A stretch of DNA of 64,000 nt from Tipula vernalis (GCA_958295665.1 OY282560.1:103455930-103519929), one strand, 5' to 3'; positions 34,240 to 47,441 are shown, counted from the stretch's first letter. The notes: generated by a model not told the origin, from the sequence alone. Translations and numbers: made by a program.

Positions 34240-36519
34240 AAAATTACTTCAAACACTATTGTGTAATACTCACATAACTCCAACTCGATAAAAATACTTG
34301 TAGGGAACAGTAATAAACAATATGCAGAAACTAAATCACAAATTAACCTTATACAAAAAGTTTACACTTACACAAAATTAAATAGTTACACTCCTTGCAG
34401 TAATGACGAACAATTCCTTTATAGGTTCAAACACAAACTACGATGTAGATCTATCAAACACATTTGTCGATGAATTTTGAACGGTAAAAGTACCGTTATA
34501 AATATAATATCTATATTCAAGCTGAGTTCATAAATTTTGAAGTCGAGTTTATCTTGAAAGGCTGTTAATGATGAAACGCACGTAAACGAAAAGATACAAA
34601 CAGAACAAGGATTCCCATAATGATTTTGGTTTTATCTGGCCCAAATGGTTTGAAATAAAGATAACCCTGACCCTAACAGTAACATAATTATGATTTTCTT
34701 TCATGAATTCGTATTTCCTGTATAATTTTTTAACTAACCGATTTCAATTGCGTTCTTTGTTAGTCTGGGGTAACTTATTACCTCCATGCAGAGACCGTTG
34801 CATATTTTTCATTACTGTGCCACAGTTGCTTTGAAATGGTCAGATTTAACCGTTTTTTGATATTAGAGAGCATTCCTAAGTGATTTCGGCTTAATTCGTA
34901 TTAATTCACTTTTTATTTCACTTTTTTTAAGCCTGGGATAACTTTTTACCCCAGTGCACCGACGGAAGGTTAGTAGGTTCTTCTCTCAGCCTTGATATTC
35001 ATTCAAACTCATTCATTTTGCTGAATACGATCTGTTCTAAATTTAATTGGAACAGAGCTAACTTCAATTTTACACCATTGGTCCGTTTTGGCATTAGGTG
35101 GAATTTTCTGATTGGTGGTCTTAAATTGTCATCCTCTACGGAAACAACGTATTTGGCTTGCCTGGTTTTTAGTCGTGCTCGAATAATTTTACGGACCAGT
35201 GTACATTTTCATCAAAACATTTCAATTTACCATATCGATGACATCACGCATGCGAATCAAAACAGTGATATTACCATTGTTTATAGTGCGTGTATCACTA
35301 TTTAACATCTAGCATTTTATAGAACGATTTTGTTTTGTTCAAAATATGACTTTAATGTAAACTGCATTTTAATTACCACAAACAATTTCAATGAAATATT
35401 TATCAAAATGGGAAATAAAGTAAGATATGCTAATTTGAAGACGAAACCGTTTTTTTATTTACATTTTTTTTTTATTTCTTTGTATTTTTATTATCTACCT
35501 TAATTTTTTTGATGACATAATATGTATTGAGCTGTCACACATATGTATATATAAACACATTAGTAGTGGGTATGCGTATCAACTTTTAACACAATGTAAA
35601 AAAAAAAAATCGGAATGTAAACTTAAACATTTCTCACCATGTCCTCTTCCAGCTGATCTTACACAGGGTTTGTAATATTGTTAAAATTCATTCTTTCTCT
35701 TAAACATCTTTTTTAGAAGGTTACTTACAATTCTAATAGTTTTATATTTTGATACCGCTGTTTCTGTGTCGAAACAAAAGTATAAAAAGTTAATTTAACT
35801 TGTGTGGTATAGAGGTGCGACCATATGATTTAGAAATAAAAACAAAAAAAACTATATAAAAGTTATATTTGAAAAATAGCGTCATTACAACAAAAATATT
35901 TGTTTCAGAAGCACCTTATTTAATTTGCATATCTTGTCACTCTATTTAAAATAAAATAGCGATGTTGAACAAATACGCGAGTATATAGAAAAACAGCAAA
36001 TTTTATTTATAAATAAATATTTTTTTTAGGTTTATGACTGAAATATATTTGCGGTAAATGCAATCTAATTATTTTTGTTCGTTTTTTTTTAATTGTTAGT
36101 GCAGTTGCATAGGTTGATGTTTTTTTTTAATTAACAATTTTAAAACAAAAAACATAAATAAATTATGGTTGGGACCACAAGTTGATAACATGTGAATTTA
36201 TGCTCTACGATGTTGACCATCAAATCTGACTACTAAACTCTCTGAATTTATTATATAGTTTGGTTTATTCGGTTTTGTGACTATTTTAAGTTTATTTAAT
36301 TAAGGTTGCAGTATACGATGAAAATAATCATTTTATTTGCTACATTGGTAGGGAACCGAATATCTCGCTGAAACCTCACAGAAAAGCTAGCAACGAAAAC
36401 TGCAAATGATTTTTTTATAATTGTTTTGACCCACACGTTGTGTACATTCCAAGAATGAAGCCACACCGTTTTTTGCCAAGGAATTGCACACTATTATCTT
36501 CATAATATGAATCTTATCT
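34240..36519. other. Intergenic stretch with a pair of related 40-base repeats
   Basis: TAGTCTGGGGTAACTTATTACC (about 34,762) and TAAGCCTGGGATAACTTTTTACC (about 34,929) are diverged direct copies that each continue for about 15 more bases (CAGAGACCG / CACCGACGG). The piggyBac 5' end should lie here but I could not find it. The rest is AT-rich with no gene seen. Confidence 0.5.
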
Positions 36520-36720
36520 TCACCTGGGAAGGTACATTGAATCGATTATATCAAAGCAGTAAATCCAGGTTTCATCATCCGTTACATCTCGAACACGGCT
36601 TTTGAATAACCTATAAGTTGAATTTTTTGACATTTTTCTGACCCCAGTCCCATCAGCATGTGTCTTTTTGGTTTTCACTGTGTGATTGTTTTTGATGCGA
36701 GTTCCATAAAGTAAATGCAC
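36520..36720 (-). pseudogene. mariner-type transposase sliver
   Basis: A 66-codon frame ending …RVRDVTDDETWIYCFDIID and then MYLPR. 'V(T)xDE(T/S)WIYxYD' is the first catalytic motif of mariner transposases; the Asp-Glu pair is kept. Nothing up- or downstream extends the match well. Confidence 0.5.
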
Positions 36721-36984
36721 GCATATTTTAAAATATCCCGTAACCTTCCAGTAGAGTGCGCATCACGTGACCATTTGGCATATTTTAGGCCATTTGGCAC
36801 AGGCTAAAGTACGACGCTAAAGGAGAAAACCTTGACAAAAAACCCTAATCTAAGGTGGAACAGCATATGCCGATGAATGAATGGCTTCAAAATATGCGGA
36901 CTCTGGATACCAGGCACCCTCCAGTTTTATTTAGCCTTCCTGTAGTAAAGCTGGATGACAAACAGGCGATCGATTTGCAATTCC

Positions 36985-37125
36985 CAGCAACTCGTAAGAG
37001 TAAAATGAAACGGAATACGGGGCAGGAGTAGGAATATACGGGAGTGGGACAGCCCTCTCGAAGTCCTTGGGCTCCAATGCTACCGTATTTCTAGTGGAAC
37101 TACATGCTGTAGTAAACATCTAGGA
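36985..37125 (+). pseudogene. RNase H sliver of an R1-type retrotransposon
   Basis: The plus strand reads SKTEYGAGVGIYGSGTALSK and then SLGSNATVFLVELHAVVNI, matching the RNase H start of R1/Jockey-type pol (usually GAGVGIYGPG…FQAELYAI). Both flanks are unreadable. It is a heavily decayed fragment of about 140 bp. Confidence 0.55.
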
Positions 37126-39760
37126 GGGAGAGCAATAAGCTCAGAGAGTATGTATCACGTACCGGGAGGCAGTATTGTCAGGTTCATACCTGAATATTGA
37201 CTGGGCGGATAATTAAGCAGGGTCCCGCACAATATATCTTTTAGGTCACAGTGCGAAAGTGGCTGATCGCCCGCATGGCCCTCCAAGTATTCAATTGTAA
37301 GTTGCAATAAATTTGAAGTATAACTAATAATCAGATAGTTCTTTAGATTTAAAAACTGACTTACTGCAAATGTTCTGCATAAAGTAGAATGTTGAAATTA
37401 CCTGAAATAAAAAAGAAAAGTCATAAAATTAAAAGATTTTATTCCACATATTTAATTATAAATGCAGTATACTAGATAAGATAAGAAACAAATTTAGCAC
37501 ATCCGCGTAATCTGTTGTTTAATTAAAATAAATTATTGGAGGCAAAGGAATCACAGTTAGCAGAAAAATTAAGATTTTATTTTATTTTAAACAAAAGACA
37601 AGATAAATAAATTTTGGCACGAGATTTAGCAGTTTTATACTGTACAAATGAGAAGGTGTAAACTTTTTTGCCATTTATTTCATCACATTCTAACCGAATT
37701 AAAACATAAAATATTTTATATCCCATCTATCGTAATTTCGTTTGATTCTCTCGGCCAAACTAAAGTATGTACAATCTCCAAAGTACTTTATGTGAACTAA
37801 TTAGTGGAGCTGAAGAGAATGTAATGTTAAATTCTATCTAAAAAATTTGCTTTCAAAGCAATAAGTTTGAGTAGAAACTTCCTTATTTGATTTAGAGCAA
37901 TTTAAAAGAAACGAATTTTTTGAAGGGGCGAAAAAACGGGGTTTTCACCCCTTTTACAAAAAGCTTTCGACAAAGTTGTTCTACTGGAAATTTTCTATTG
38001 ATACACATTGTTGGTTATTTAAATCACTTGTTTTAGACAAAGAAATTCAAGTAAAAACAGGGTCCAGTCGAATTGGACAAAATTCCGGCTTTTGAAAGTA
38101 ATATACTGAACAGAAACTTTGTTTTTAATCAGTATATTTTCTCGGACGAATGGGGAAAGGGTCGAAAAACGGGGGTTTTCTTCGTCTTCGCAATTAACTC
38201 GGAGAAAAATTTTGAAAATTCTCAAATTCTCGAGAAAAGAAATTCGTCGGGAAACAAATTTCTCGGTTTCTCGAGAAATAAAATTTCTCGGGAAATAGGC
38301 TACGGCCCTTATCAAACAGCATGATGTAGCCGAGAGTAGCCGAGAGCCGAGTTTCGAGTTTTGGAGACTATACTATATTGGTGAAAAACGCGAAAAAAAA
38401 ATTTTTAATTTAAAAAATTTGCAATTTCTGTGAAATGTACGAATGGACGTCTACATTCGTCGCTCCGAAGCTCATCCTCTTAAAACAAAATGCTTTGAAA
38501 AAGAGAATTTAATTTTTTCTGACAGAAAAACATGTTGAACATGTTGCGCATTATAAGTCATGTAATACAAGTTATTATTAAATCGTAAAGTAATGATTGA
38601 ATTAAATTGAATTTTAACGCAATTATGAAGATTTCTAAAGCAGCATTTGCATTAAAAGTTATTTTTAATAAAACTATTAAACATTTTAAAGCAACCTGCT
38701 CAAATTCGCTAAAATAAGCGGACTTAAATGTACATATGAATAATAAACTTATGCACGTGGTTTGCTTTACTGATATAAAATTCGCTAAATCAAACCGACT
38801 AAATGACAAATAAAATAATTGGGTTTTCTGAATTCGAAAATGTCTATTAAGTTAACGGTAAGCTTTTCAGTTCTTAATTTATAATTTATTACCTTAGGCG
38901 ACTATAAAGTGAAGTAGCCCGCCAACGGAAAGATGAATGTTTGGTTTTTTAAAGTAAACTACTCTCTAAGATTTCGACCCTCAAGGCACCAAAAACAAAG
39001 GCCAAATAACCAAACTGGCTAAACTTACACAACATTTAATGCAACTTGCTCTAAAATGTAATACAGTTGATTGACGGTTATTCTACAACTTGCTTTCAGT
39101 GCTGTCGAAGTAAGTACAATCGGAGTATTTGTACTACGTTCGCTTAGTGCTTACTCCTGTACTCCGCTATTTCATTTTGTACTCCCCTGTTCTAATAACT
39201 GCTATTCTAATAATACTTTTACATAATACATATTTTAAGTTATCGGCTTTTGCTTGCAATAATTATAATATTCTGGAAGATATCTAGCTTTTTCATAAAA
39301 CATTTTTCAAAGCTAATTTATAATGGTTCCTGTCATTTTCAGGCATAAACCCATAAAACTCTTCTCTTGCAGTAATGAATCAGTCATTTTAGCAAACAAT
39401 ATCAATTCAAACTTATTGGTAAACCTTATAAACAGATAATTCCGAGTTTTTACAACTTACAACTTTAAAACTTTAGATACACTCAAACATGACAGACGTT
39501 ACCTGATTTTACCAAAAAAAAAATGTGCCAGCTTTGACTAAATATTTAGATTAGAACCTCCTGAATACAAAAATTACCACACAAAAACGATGTACGGAAA
39601 ATAAAATTCTTTAAGCTTAGATTAGCACTTCTATATAAAAATAATACTGTAAGATAATTTCTGCAGTCATTTAAACTTTCCAGACTGGAAAGTTGCAAAG
39701 TCTGGATTTATGCAGTGTGATGTGGGAAATTTCATTTGTCTTGTGTGATATAATATGTTT
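37126..39760. other. AT-rich intergenic stretch
   Basis: No gene recognised. TTTCTCGGTTTCTCGAGAAA-type words cluster at 38,215-38,295, and GTAGCCGAGAGTAGCCGAGAG occurs at 38,325-38,345. The frames here are short and resemble nothing known. Confidence 0.6.
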
Positions 39761-39778
39761 AAGGTTAGGAACTATTTA

Positions 39779-39840
39779 TGGCTACGGACCATTTTTGTGT
39801 CTATGCCTGGTCCTTGTGGACCAGCACCCAAACCTAACCT
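39779..39840 (+). mobile_element. 62-bp 5'-truncated retro-insertion with an AACCTAACCT tail
   Basis: The insert begins TGGCTACGGACC and ends CCCAAACCTAACCT. It is flanked by a perfect 12-base duplication, AGGAACTATTTA, at 39767-39778 and 39841-39852. A long target duplication plus a 3' tail is the mark of target-primed reverse transcription. The body does not match the R1-type copies in this window except for the tail. Confidence 0.85.
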
Positions 39841-40034
39841 AGGAACTATTTACATATATAGAATCGGCTTAACATCTCCGATACAAAATTTCACTAAAAC
39901 ACAACGACAAATGTGTGTATTCCATTCGGTGCCGGAGGGGCTGGCTGTATATGGAAAACCAAAATTGGTAATTCTAATTTGTGATTTATGGTATCGGTCA
40001 TAATACCATTAGTACGAGTACTTATAGTTACTAT

Positions 40035-42245
40035 CAGAAATCTATATATTATGTCGGTATTCGAAGAATCGCGTTAGGCTTAAATAAACCATCTTAGAAT
40101 TCGCCATTTACTATCAGAATTCGATCTATCATCTCAGAGTTCGACATATTATTTCCAAATTCGTCATATGTATCTTATTCATGTCAGAATTCGATATATC
40201 ATCACAGAATTCAACATAATAATTCGAAATATCATATCAGAATTTGCTTTATATGTATATATTGTCGGACGCATCAGTCAGAATTTGATATATCGTTGAT
40301 ATTTGTCAGAATTTGGGATATCATCATAAATCATCTCAGAATTTGATATATCCAGTCAGTATTCTTTATAATTAATTATTATGTCAAAGTTCGTTATATC
40401 ATGTCAGAGTTCGATATATAACCTAAGGATTTGAAATACCATATCAGAATTCGCTGTATATTTTCAGAACTTATCATATTCAAATTTATATATTTCACAT
40501 CCGAATTATGTATATCATTAAGAATTTGAAATTTCATATTAGAATTCGATACATACTATCGGATTCGATACATCTGTCAGAATTTGATATATTATGTCAG
40601 TATTCTATATAATATGTCTGAATTCTATATACATGCCAGAATTTGACATTCCATACCAAAATTCTATATATCACGTAAAAATTCGAAATATAATGTCATA
40701 ATTCGATATATCATCTCAGAATTCGCGTTATATATACATATGTAATATCAGAATTAAATATTTTTGTCAGAATTATAACAAAATACGACACATGATGTCA
40801 AAATCCGTTATGTCGTCTCAGAATTCGACTCAATATCCATTTTTTATACATCATGTAAGAATTCGAAACCTATGTCAGAGTTCGATATATCATCTCAGAA
40901 TTCGATACAAACTGTAAGATTCATTATATTTCATATGTAATGTAAGGATTCTACAAAATATGTCAGAATTCGATATTCCATCTCAAAATTCGTTATATAT
41001 TGTCAGAATTCGATAAATATTTTAGACCTATCATGTCAGTATTCCATATAATACGTCTGAATTCGATATACATCGCACGTGACAAAGAATATTGACAACT
41101 CAAAATTTCAAATTTTTCAGGAGAGCAAAATAAAATATGCTAATTTCGATTATACTGTACCCTGCCCATAGACGTCAAAAAAAGGAAGATCGGAAAATTA
41201 AGCCGTCTCTCGCTTTGTAAAATAACTATGACCACTATGGTCACTATCCTCACTATGTCAGTTTATGAAATCTATTATTGCGCATCTTTTTGACGAAATA
41301 TCTTAAAAACTCAATTTTTTGAGTTGTTTCACTTTTTTATGTCATGTTCGATGTGTCGGAATTCGACATACCATCTTAAAATTCATTGTATACTGTAAGA
41401 ATTCGATAAATCTTTTAGAATTTGATATACCTATCATGTCAGTTCTATATAATATGACATATACGAGTATGTCAGAATTCGGATATATCATCTCAGAATT
41501 CAACATACCATAACAAAATTCTATATATCATGTAAGAATTCGAAACATAATGTCGTAATTCGATATTTCATCTCAGAATTTACTATATTCTATCAGAATT
41601 CAATGTTTTTGTCAGAATTATGTCGAAATTCGACACATGCTATCAAAATTCATTATGTTGTCTTAGAATTCGATTTAATATCCGGTTTCTTTACATCAAG
41701 TAAAAATTCGAAACATCATATGTCAGAATTCGATATACTATCTCAAAATTCGTTATGTACGATAAATCTTTTAGAATTTGGTATACCTATCATATCAGTA
41801 TTCTATATAATATTTCAGAATTCGGATATATTATCTCAGAATTCGACGTAACATATCAGAATTCGATATATCATCTCAGAATTTGCTATATACTATCAGA
41901 ATTCAATGTATCTGTCAGAATTAAGTCGAAATTCGATACATGATGTCAAAATTAATTATGTCGTCTCAGAATTCGACTTAATATCCGGATTCTATACATC
42001 ATTTAGGAATTCGAAATATCATATGTCAGAATTCGATATATCATTTCAAAATTCGCTTTATACAATTCGATAAATCTTTTAGAATTTGGTAAACCTATCA
42101 TGTCAGAATTCCACGTATTATGTTATTATTTACGTATTATTCACAATTTTCATCAGAATTCTTTAAACCAGCTCAGAATTCGTCAGATACTGTCAGAATT
42201 TTATAATACTATCAGAGTTTGATGTATCTTGTCAAAATCCCATTA
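40035..42245. repeat. Degenerate satellite, about 20-bp monomers (TCAGAATTCGATATATCAT)
   Basis: Dozens of variants of CAGAATTCGATATATCATCT follow each other with spacing of roughly 18-24 bases. A higher-order pattern is visible: the block beginning TCGTCTCAGAATTCGACT…AATATCC recurs at about 40,813, 41,662 and 41,960, and CTTTTAGAATTTGGTATACCTATCAT recurs at about 41,416, 41,768 and 42,076, giving about 300-350 bp. A non-repeated piece at about 41,080-41,340 interrupts the array. Frames here are repeat artefacts. Confidence 0.9.
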
Positions 42246-42359
42246 TCTCAGACAGGGTGGGAGAATACATGTATTTTTTAAAAAAACGACAAATCATTTG
42301 AATTTTTTGTTTTAAATTAGTTTTGCAAAGAATTATAAATTTTACAGTAAAATTTTAGA

Positions 42360-43225
42360 GGCGTTTGTTATAACAATTGAAATGGTTTTCAACTATTTAG
42401 TGTTCCAAAATATTTCTTGCAGTTGCGCTACGTTTTATTTAAAAAATTCTGATCCCCTATACCTTATGGCAGAAAATTTTTTCAGGCCATGAAATAATAG
42501 GTTTTATAATAGGAATTATTTATAGAATTTACAAAATATCGCAGATAATAGATTACTCTAAACTCCATCAACAAATGTGTTTGTTCCATCCATTTGATGC
42601 TGGAAACTAGTCTGAATTAGCTAAGTATATACAAATAAATTTGGTGAATATCTTTTTTTAATTTAAAGTTTCAACTCAAAAATATCCTGTATTTGAGCCA
42701 TGGTTTAATTAAGAAGTCCGACTTCAGATGATATGGCCAAAGGAATTTTCCAGAGCCGGAATTAATAAATGTTATATTAGGAACTACTTAAAGAATCTCA
42801 AATCTCAGATATATATTATATTAAAATCCATCCACAATGTTTCTGATAAATGGCATCAACCAAAGTATCATTAGTGGTGTTTTGCAATATTTATTAAATT
42901 TGGCTCTTATTTTATTAAAACAAATGCGACCCCAAATAAGGTGACCCAAGAAATTTTCAGAGCGTCAATAATTCTGTTTTATATTAGATTTTATTAAAAT
43001 TTCACTAAAAACCATTGTCAAACGTGCTCCATTTGGTGCTGGAACCCGCGAATGTTGTAAGGGCCTGGAGTGGTTATGAAAGTAAAAACAAATTTTTCTT
43101 TGGCAAATCTAATTTCCCCAAATTTTTTTCTAAAAACCACAGAATCATTATATTGTCTTGCAATATTTGTTGAATTCTGGCCAGGTTTCATTTAAGAAAC
43201 TCTATCTTTGACCTAAATGGAACTG
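42360..43225. repeat. Diverged tandem repeat, period about 250 bp, three to four copies
   Basis: The words TTGCAATATTT/TTGCAGTTG, TTTAAGAAACTCT/TTAAGAAGTCCG, ATTTTCAGAGC/AATTTTCCAGAGCC, TTATATTAGGAACTA/TTATAATAGGAATTA and CCATTTGATGCTGGAA/CCATTTGGTGCTGGAA recur in the same order starting near 42,405, 42,650, 42,875 and 43,150. It has no coding content. It starts right after the 20-bp satellite. Confidence 0.6.
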
Positions 43226-44392
43226 CTGTGATTACGCACAAGTTCCATTGAAATATATTTTCTGACTTAACCAATATATTTAATGATCAATGGATTAGTT
43301 GTAACACCTTCAAATTATTAATCAAATTGGCGGGTTAAAACCTTTTCTAGATGAGATTCCACCACGTCCATGTTTTGTAACCAGTCGTCGCCTCTAAACC
43401 AATTTTAGGTAGGAATTTTTTTTAAATCAAATATAAACATATTTCGTGATTTAATAACGGTCCTGCTTTTTTTAAGGCGATTTTTTCAGACTTCGTCCAG
43501 CTTTAGTCATTTATGACCTGGTTACCCTAGGTACCTACTGAGGTATTGTCTGTCAATGACATTTCTTTAAATTGCACCAAAATATCTTCTCATTATGACA
43601 AACATGTTCCCATATTTAACGTGTCTGAATTTGGCATATCTGCCAAAATTCCGATGGTGAAAGTGAAAAAGTTTGGAATTAAAGTTGCTTTAAGATAAAT
43701 TTTCCGTTTAACACGTAAAATTTAGGTAAAAATAGTTAAAAATTAAAAATTTCACTTACGGTTTCGCTGATCGGTACTCTTCTCTATGATAAAAACTTAA
43801 AACTCCCAAAACGATAATCTAAAAATATCTTTGATCTCGTGAAGAGTTGTGGCCGAGTTAAAAACTGTTTAGCTCGAGCAGTATACAGGAGCTTAACGCT
43901 TTAATAGTAAAATAGATAAAGAGCTAACAAAATTTATGGCTAAGGTCTAATTATCTTATTTCGTGCACACTCCCTTCTGTCTAAAAATACTCCCATGAAA
44001 ATTTGAACGTACTTCGTTTAAAATTTTCAGAACGACAGCACTGCTTGCTTTACATTCTAATGGAATGTTGCACTAAAATTTAATGTAATTACTGTATTAC
44101 AAAGTAATGTAATTTACATTACATAAGCAATATTTTTTTAAGTGTACAGTATTTGCGATTTGAGCTGATGAAAATGATATTTTGATAATTGTTACATATA
44201 ATTTTGTGTAAACTCCTGCCCGGGACATAATATAGTCAGTTAATATGGCTAGGAGTCCAACAACCATTTTTTATAAAATTTAAAATACAAAATTTAGTTT
44301 TTTATTAAATAAATTGAACAAGTTTTTTGCTCAAACTCATACTCAATGGGCAAATGTTCCTTTTTTTTTGGAAATTTTAGGTTTTTTCTAAG
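43226..44392. other. AT-rich intergenic stretch
   Basis: No gene, repeat or terminal structure recognised. Confidence 0.6.
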
Positions 44393-44637
44393 TAAAGCCT
44401 GTATTTCATGAGAAAAATCGACTCTATGTAAAAAAAAACGAAAAGAGAAAAATAATGTGATGCCCCATATAAAAGACAAAGGCAACGTTTTTTATTTTAT
44501 AGAAAAACAATTTTGCTGTAAAATAAAAAATAAAATAAAAAACGTTGTCCTTGTCTCTTATAAGGGCATCAGATTGTTTTTCTTTTTTCGTTTTTTTTTA
44601 ACTGTCAGTCAATTTTTCTCATGGAATACAGGCTTAA
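44393..44637. repeat. Fold-back element (MITE-like), about 110-bp arms
   Basis: The left arm starts TAAAGCCTGTATTTCATGAG and the right arm ends as its inverse, ATGGAATACAGGCTTAA. Pairing continues inward through AAAAAAAACGAAAAGAGAAAAA, GATGCCC, GACAAAGGCAACG and TTTTTTATTTTA, with a short loop at about 44,500-44,525. No protein is encoded. TAA/TTAA at the borders may be the target. Confidence 0.75.
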
Positions 44638-44726
44638 GTAGTAAAATATATTTTATTACAAAATGTTTTAATTATTTTAACCAACCGAACAATAGATCAA
44701 TCCTTCAATCTTTCTTACATCACATT

Positions 44727-45623
44727 AGGTTAGGTTAGGTTAGGTTGGAGTGGCTGCTTACGCACACTTAGACACTTAGACCGGTGACGGTCCATTGTGA
44801 TACCACAGGATGTATCCCATTTTACCCCTATTGGAACCATTCCGAGCTACTTATGTAGCGTAAGACGTCCCGCACTTTACTGTTTTCGAGATCCGAGAGG
44901 CAGTCCATCCTGAACTTACCTAAGTGTTTGTGCCTTCTGAGAGCCAATGCTGGACACGAGCAAAGGAAGTGGACCAACGTCTCTTCCTCCTCTTCATCTA
45001 AGCAGCTTCTGCAGAAGTCATTAGCCTCCAGACCCAGCCTTCTTGCATGTTCTCCAAAAAGGCAGTGTCCCGTGAGAATTCCTATGACCGTTCTTAATTC
45101 ACGTCTGTGTAAGGATATTAATGCCCTAGTGCGCCCCAAGTCCAGCTTTGGCCAAACTTGTCTTGCAACTCTACAGGTGAGGGTGTTCGACCACCTTTCC
45201 CCCGCTGAGGATAGCGCCTGCTTCCCAAGTGCTGGTCTCAGTGCTGTGATAGGCCTCCCCAGACTTGCCCTTTCCGGTTGCAGCTGGAGAGTCGTACCAT
45301 GCCTAGCAAGTTCATCTGCTCTGCAGTTCCCCCATGACACCCGAGTGACCTGGGACCCAGATTACCTGGATATTGAAATGCTCACCCATCTCATTTAGAG
45401 ATGAGTGACAACTCAACGCCACCCGTGACGCCAAAGACACCGATTCTAACGACCGGATCGCCGCTTGACTATCCACATAGATTGTGATATCGTCTGAGGA
45501 TAACACATTATGCTTCAACCATGTCATGACCTCCTCAATCGCTACGACTTCAGCTTGGTACACGCTGCAGTAATCAGGGAGACGAATAGAAATGTTTACA
45601 TTTAATTTGTCACAGAATACTCC
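44727..45623 (-). mobile_element. R1-type non-LTR retrotransposon, copy 2 (RNase H and C-terminus), (AACCT)n tail
   Basis: Flanked by ACATCACATTA at 44717-44727 and 45624-45634 (10-11 bases; the last A is shared with the tail). The tail reads (TTAGG)4 on the plus strand. The coding part spans YQAEVVAIEEV, IYVDSQAAIRSL, NCRADELARHG, RWSNTLTCRVARQVW, RELRTVIGILTGHCLFGEHA and CRSCLDEEEEETLVHFLCSC, with the knuckle His intact. One extra C in CCCCC at about 45,329-45,333 shifts the frame. It is 5'-truncated inside RNase H. It is close to copy 1 by eye and retains 34 bp missing there. Confidence 0.9.
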
Positions 45624-45634
45624 ACATCACATTA

Positions 45635-47440
45635 CTTACTTACAATTCTAAAGCTTTTGTGATCTTACATTTGTTTACAAGCCAAGTACATCGATTAATA
45701 AAATGTTCTGTTTCCGAGAAATTTTCTGTTTGGTTCTTTTGGCCTACATAAAGAAAATGAAGAAAATTTTATTTTCTACGAATATACAAAGTCACAATCA
45801 CAACTAAATATTTTAACTTATATTTTCATAAACTTGTTTTGGGGTAGGTGTAGCTAAAAGAAGGTTTCTAAAGAGGATACTCCCTAAAAGAAAAGTCTGA
45901 GAAACACTAAACTACAACAAGTTAATTTTAAGTTTTCGTTTTAGTTAAACAGTAAATAAATACCCTTAATTTAGAAAAAAAACAAGAAAATTAATTAACT
46001 TTGAATTTGTATTTTAAGTTTTTGAGTTTGTTACTTGATTAGTTTTTGATTGTTGTTGATGTTTTTAGTACCAGTTGTTAAAAAAAATTTTAACGAGATG
46101 GATTCTGGATATAGGGAATTCTAACTACTAATGGGAAAGAGTGTTGTCAATGTCCCTTTTTATTTCGAATCAACCGATCACACATTGACTGTTTTGTGGC
46201 AAGGATAATCCGTTATTTAATGAGCGTTTGATGTTGGGTTCAAAAATAATTCAACCGACACGAAAAATCAAAATACATATTTGATTATTTCAATCTATTG
46301 GTAAATGAGGGGAGACTTGCTTTAAAAATAAATAAATTGTATTAATGACGATAATTAATTTCACTAACAAATAGTTTATAAATTAAACAAACTATAATCA
46401 TGCGGTTTCATATTTCAATTAACAATAGTTTATTTGTTGTTTATTTATTACTATGTTTTAGTATAATAATGAATGGCATTTTCGGCTATAAATATCAGAT
46501 TTTTATTGTTTATAATTTAATAACGGAGGGAAATCTTTTTGTTTATGTTTTGATTAAAATTGGACGAGTGCCAAAAAATTAAAATTTTTATATTGGATTT
46601 TTTTTTTTTTTAGAAATTGACAAGCGATGAAATTTGTAAGACCACTTGTTGTATTGGAATTTAATGTAAGTGATCCTAGTTTTCAATATTAAAGTGTTTT
46701 CAAAATTCAGAACTCATTCAACGTAAACTCATTTTGGCTGGTGATGGTCATATGATTTATTTGTTGCGGCACACGCAAACTAAATATAGAATTCCAACTC
46801 TTTCATATTTCAAATCAATTAATCATCAACGTTTTACTGTACAACCAGAAATATTTTAATATTTCAAATTAAAAATAAATCAAATCAAATTAAATAGAAA
46901 TAAAGAAAACTACAACTGTATACATGGATGTTATGTGTGCAAGTCGTGCCAAGAGGTGACAGTGTATAAATGCCAAAAAAAAAATGTTTATAAATGAACG
47001 AAAAAAAAAACCTGAAAATAACCAGGAAATTCCTTTACCCAAACAAAAACAAATAAAAATTAAAATTTGCCATTTTTGTCATGAACTTGAATACCATTAT
47101 ACGAGGAGTAAAATTTGTTGAGTTTATACGAAAAGAATTTATCGACCTTAAAATTATTTGGTGGAATGCCGATTGAAAAATGTTTAAGAGAATCCTTAAA
47201 GTGGTTTAAATAACTCACTCTATCAAGTTAACAGTTTACTATTGTAGTGCAATATTATTTGGAAAATATTGTAAGATTTCTTTTTAAGAAAGTATTTAGA
47301 CATTATGGTATTGATCGGTCGGGTCGATTTCCAATCAATATCATGAACAACCTTTGCGGTTATTATTAAAAGGTTTGAACAGCGATTTGAAGTCATATTT
47401 CATTTGTCAAATTTAATCGCTTTAATTAAACCTAAAAATT
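45635..47440. other. AT-rich intergenic stretch
   Basis: No gene recognised. Poly-A/T tracts are frequent. A 60-codon hydrophobic frame at 46,400-46,582 has no known relative and is probably chance. Confidence 0.6.
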
Positions 47441-47441
47441 T

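Noticed and set aside
36931..37119. Minus-strand 62-codon frame
   Set aside because: It is a shadow of the plus-strand RNase H sliver.
40035..42245. Several open frames inside the satellite
   Set aside because: They are translations of the repeat unit (runs of SEFDI, QNS and similar words) and have no protein-like properties.
40035..42245. CRISPR-like spacing of repeats
   Set aside because: The repeats are diverged, without unique spacers of constant length, and the sequence is eukaryotic.
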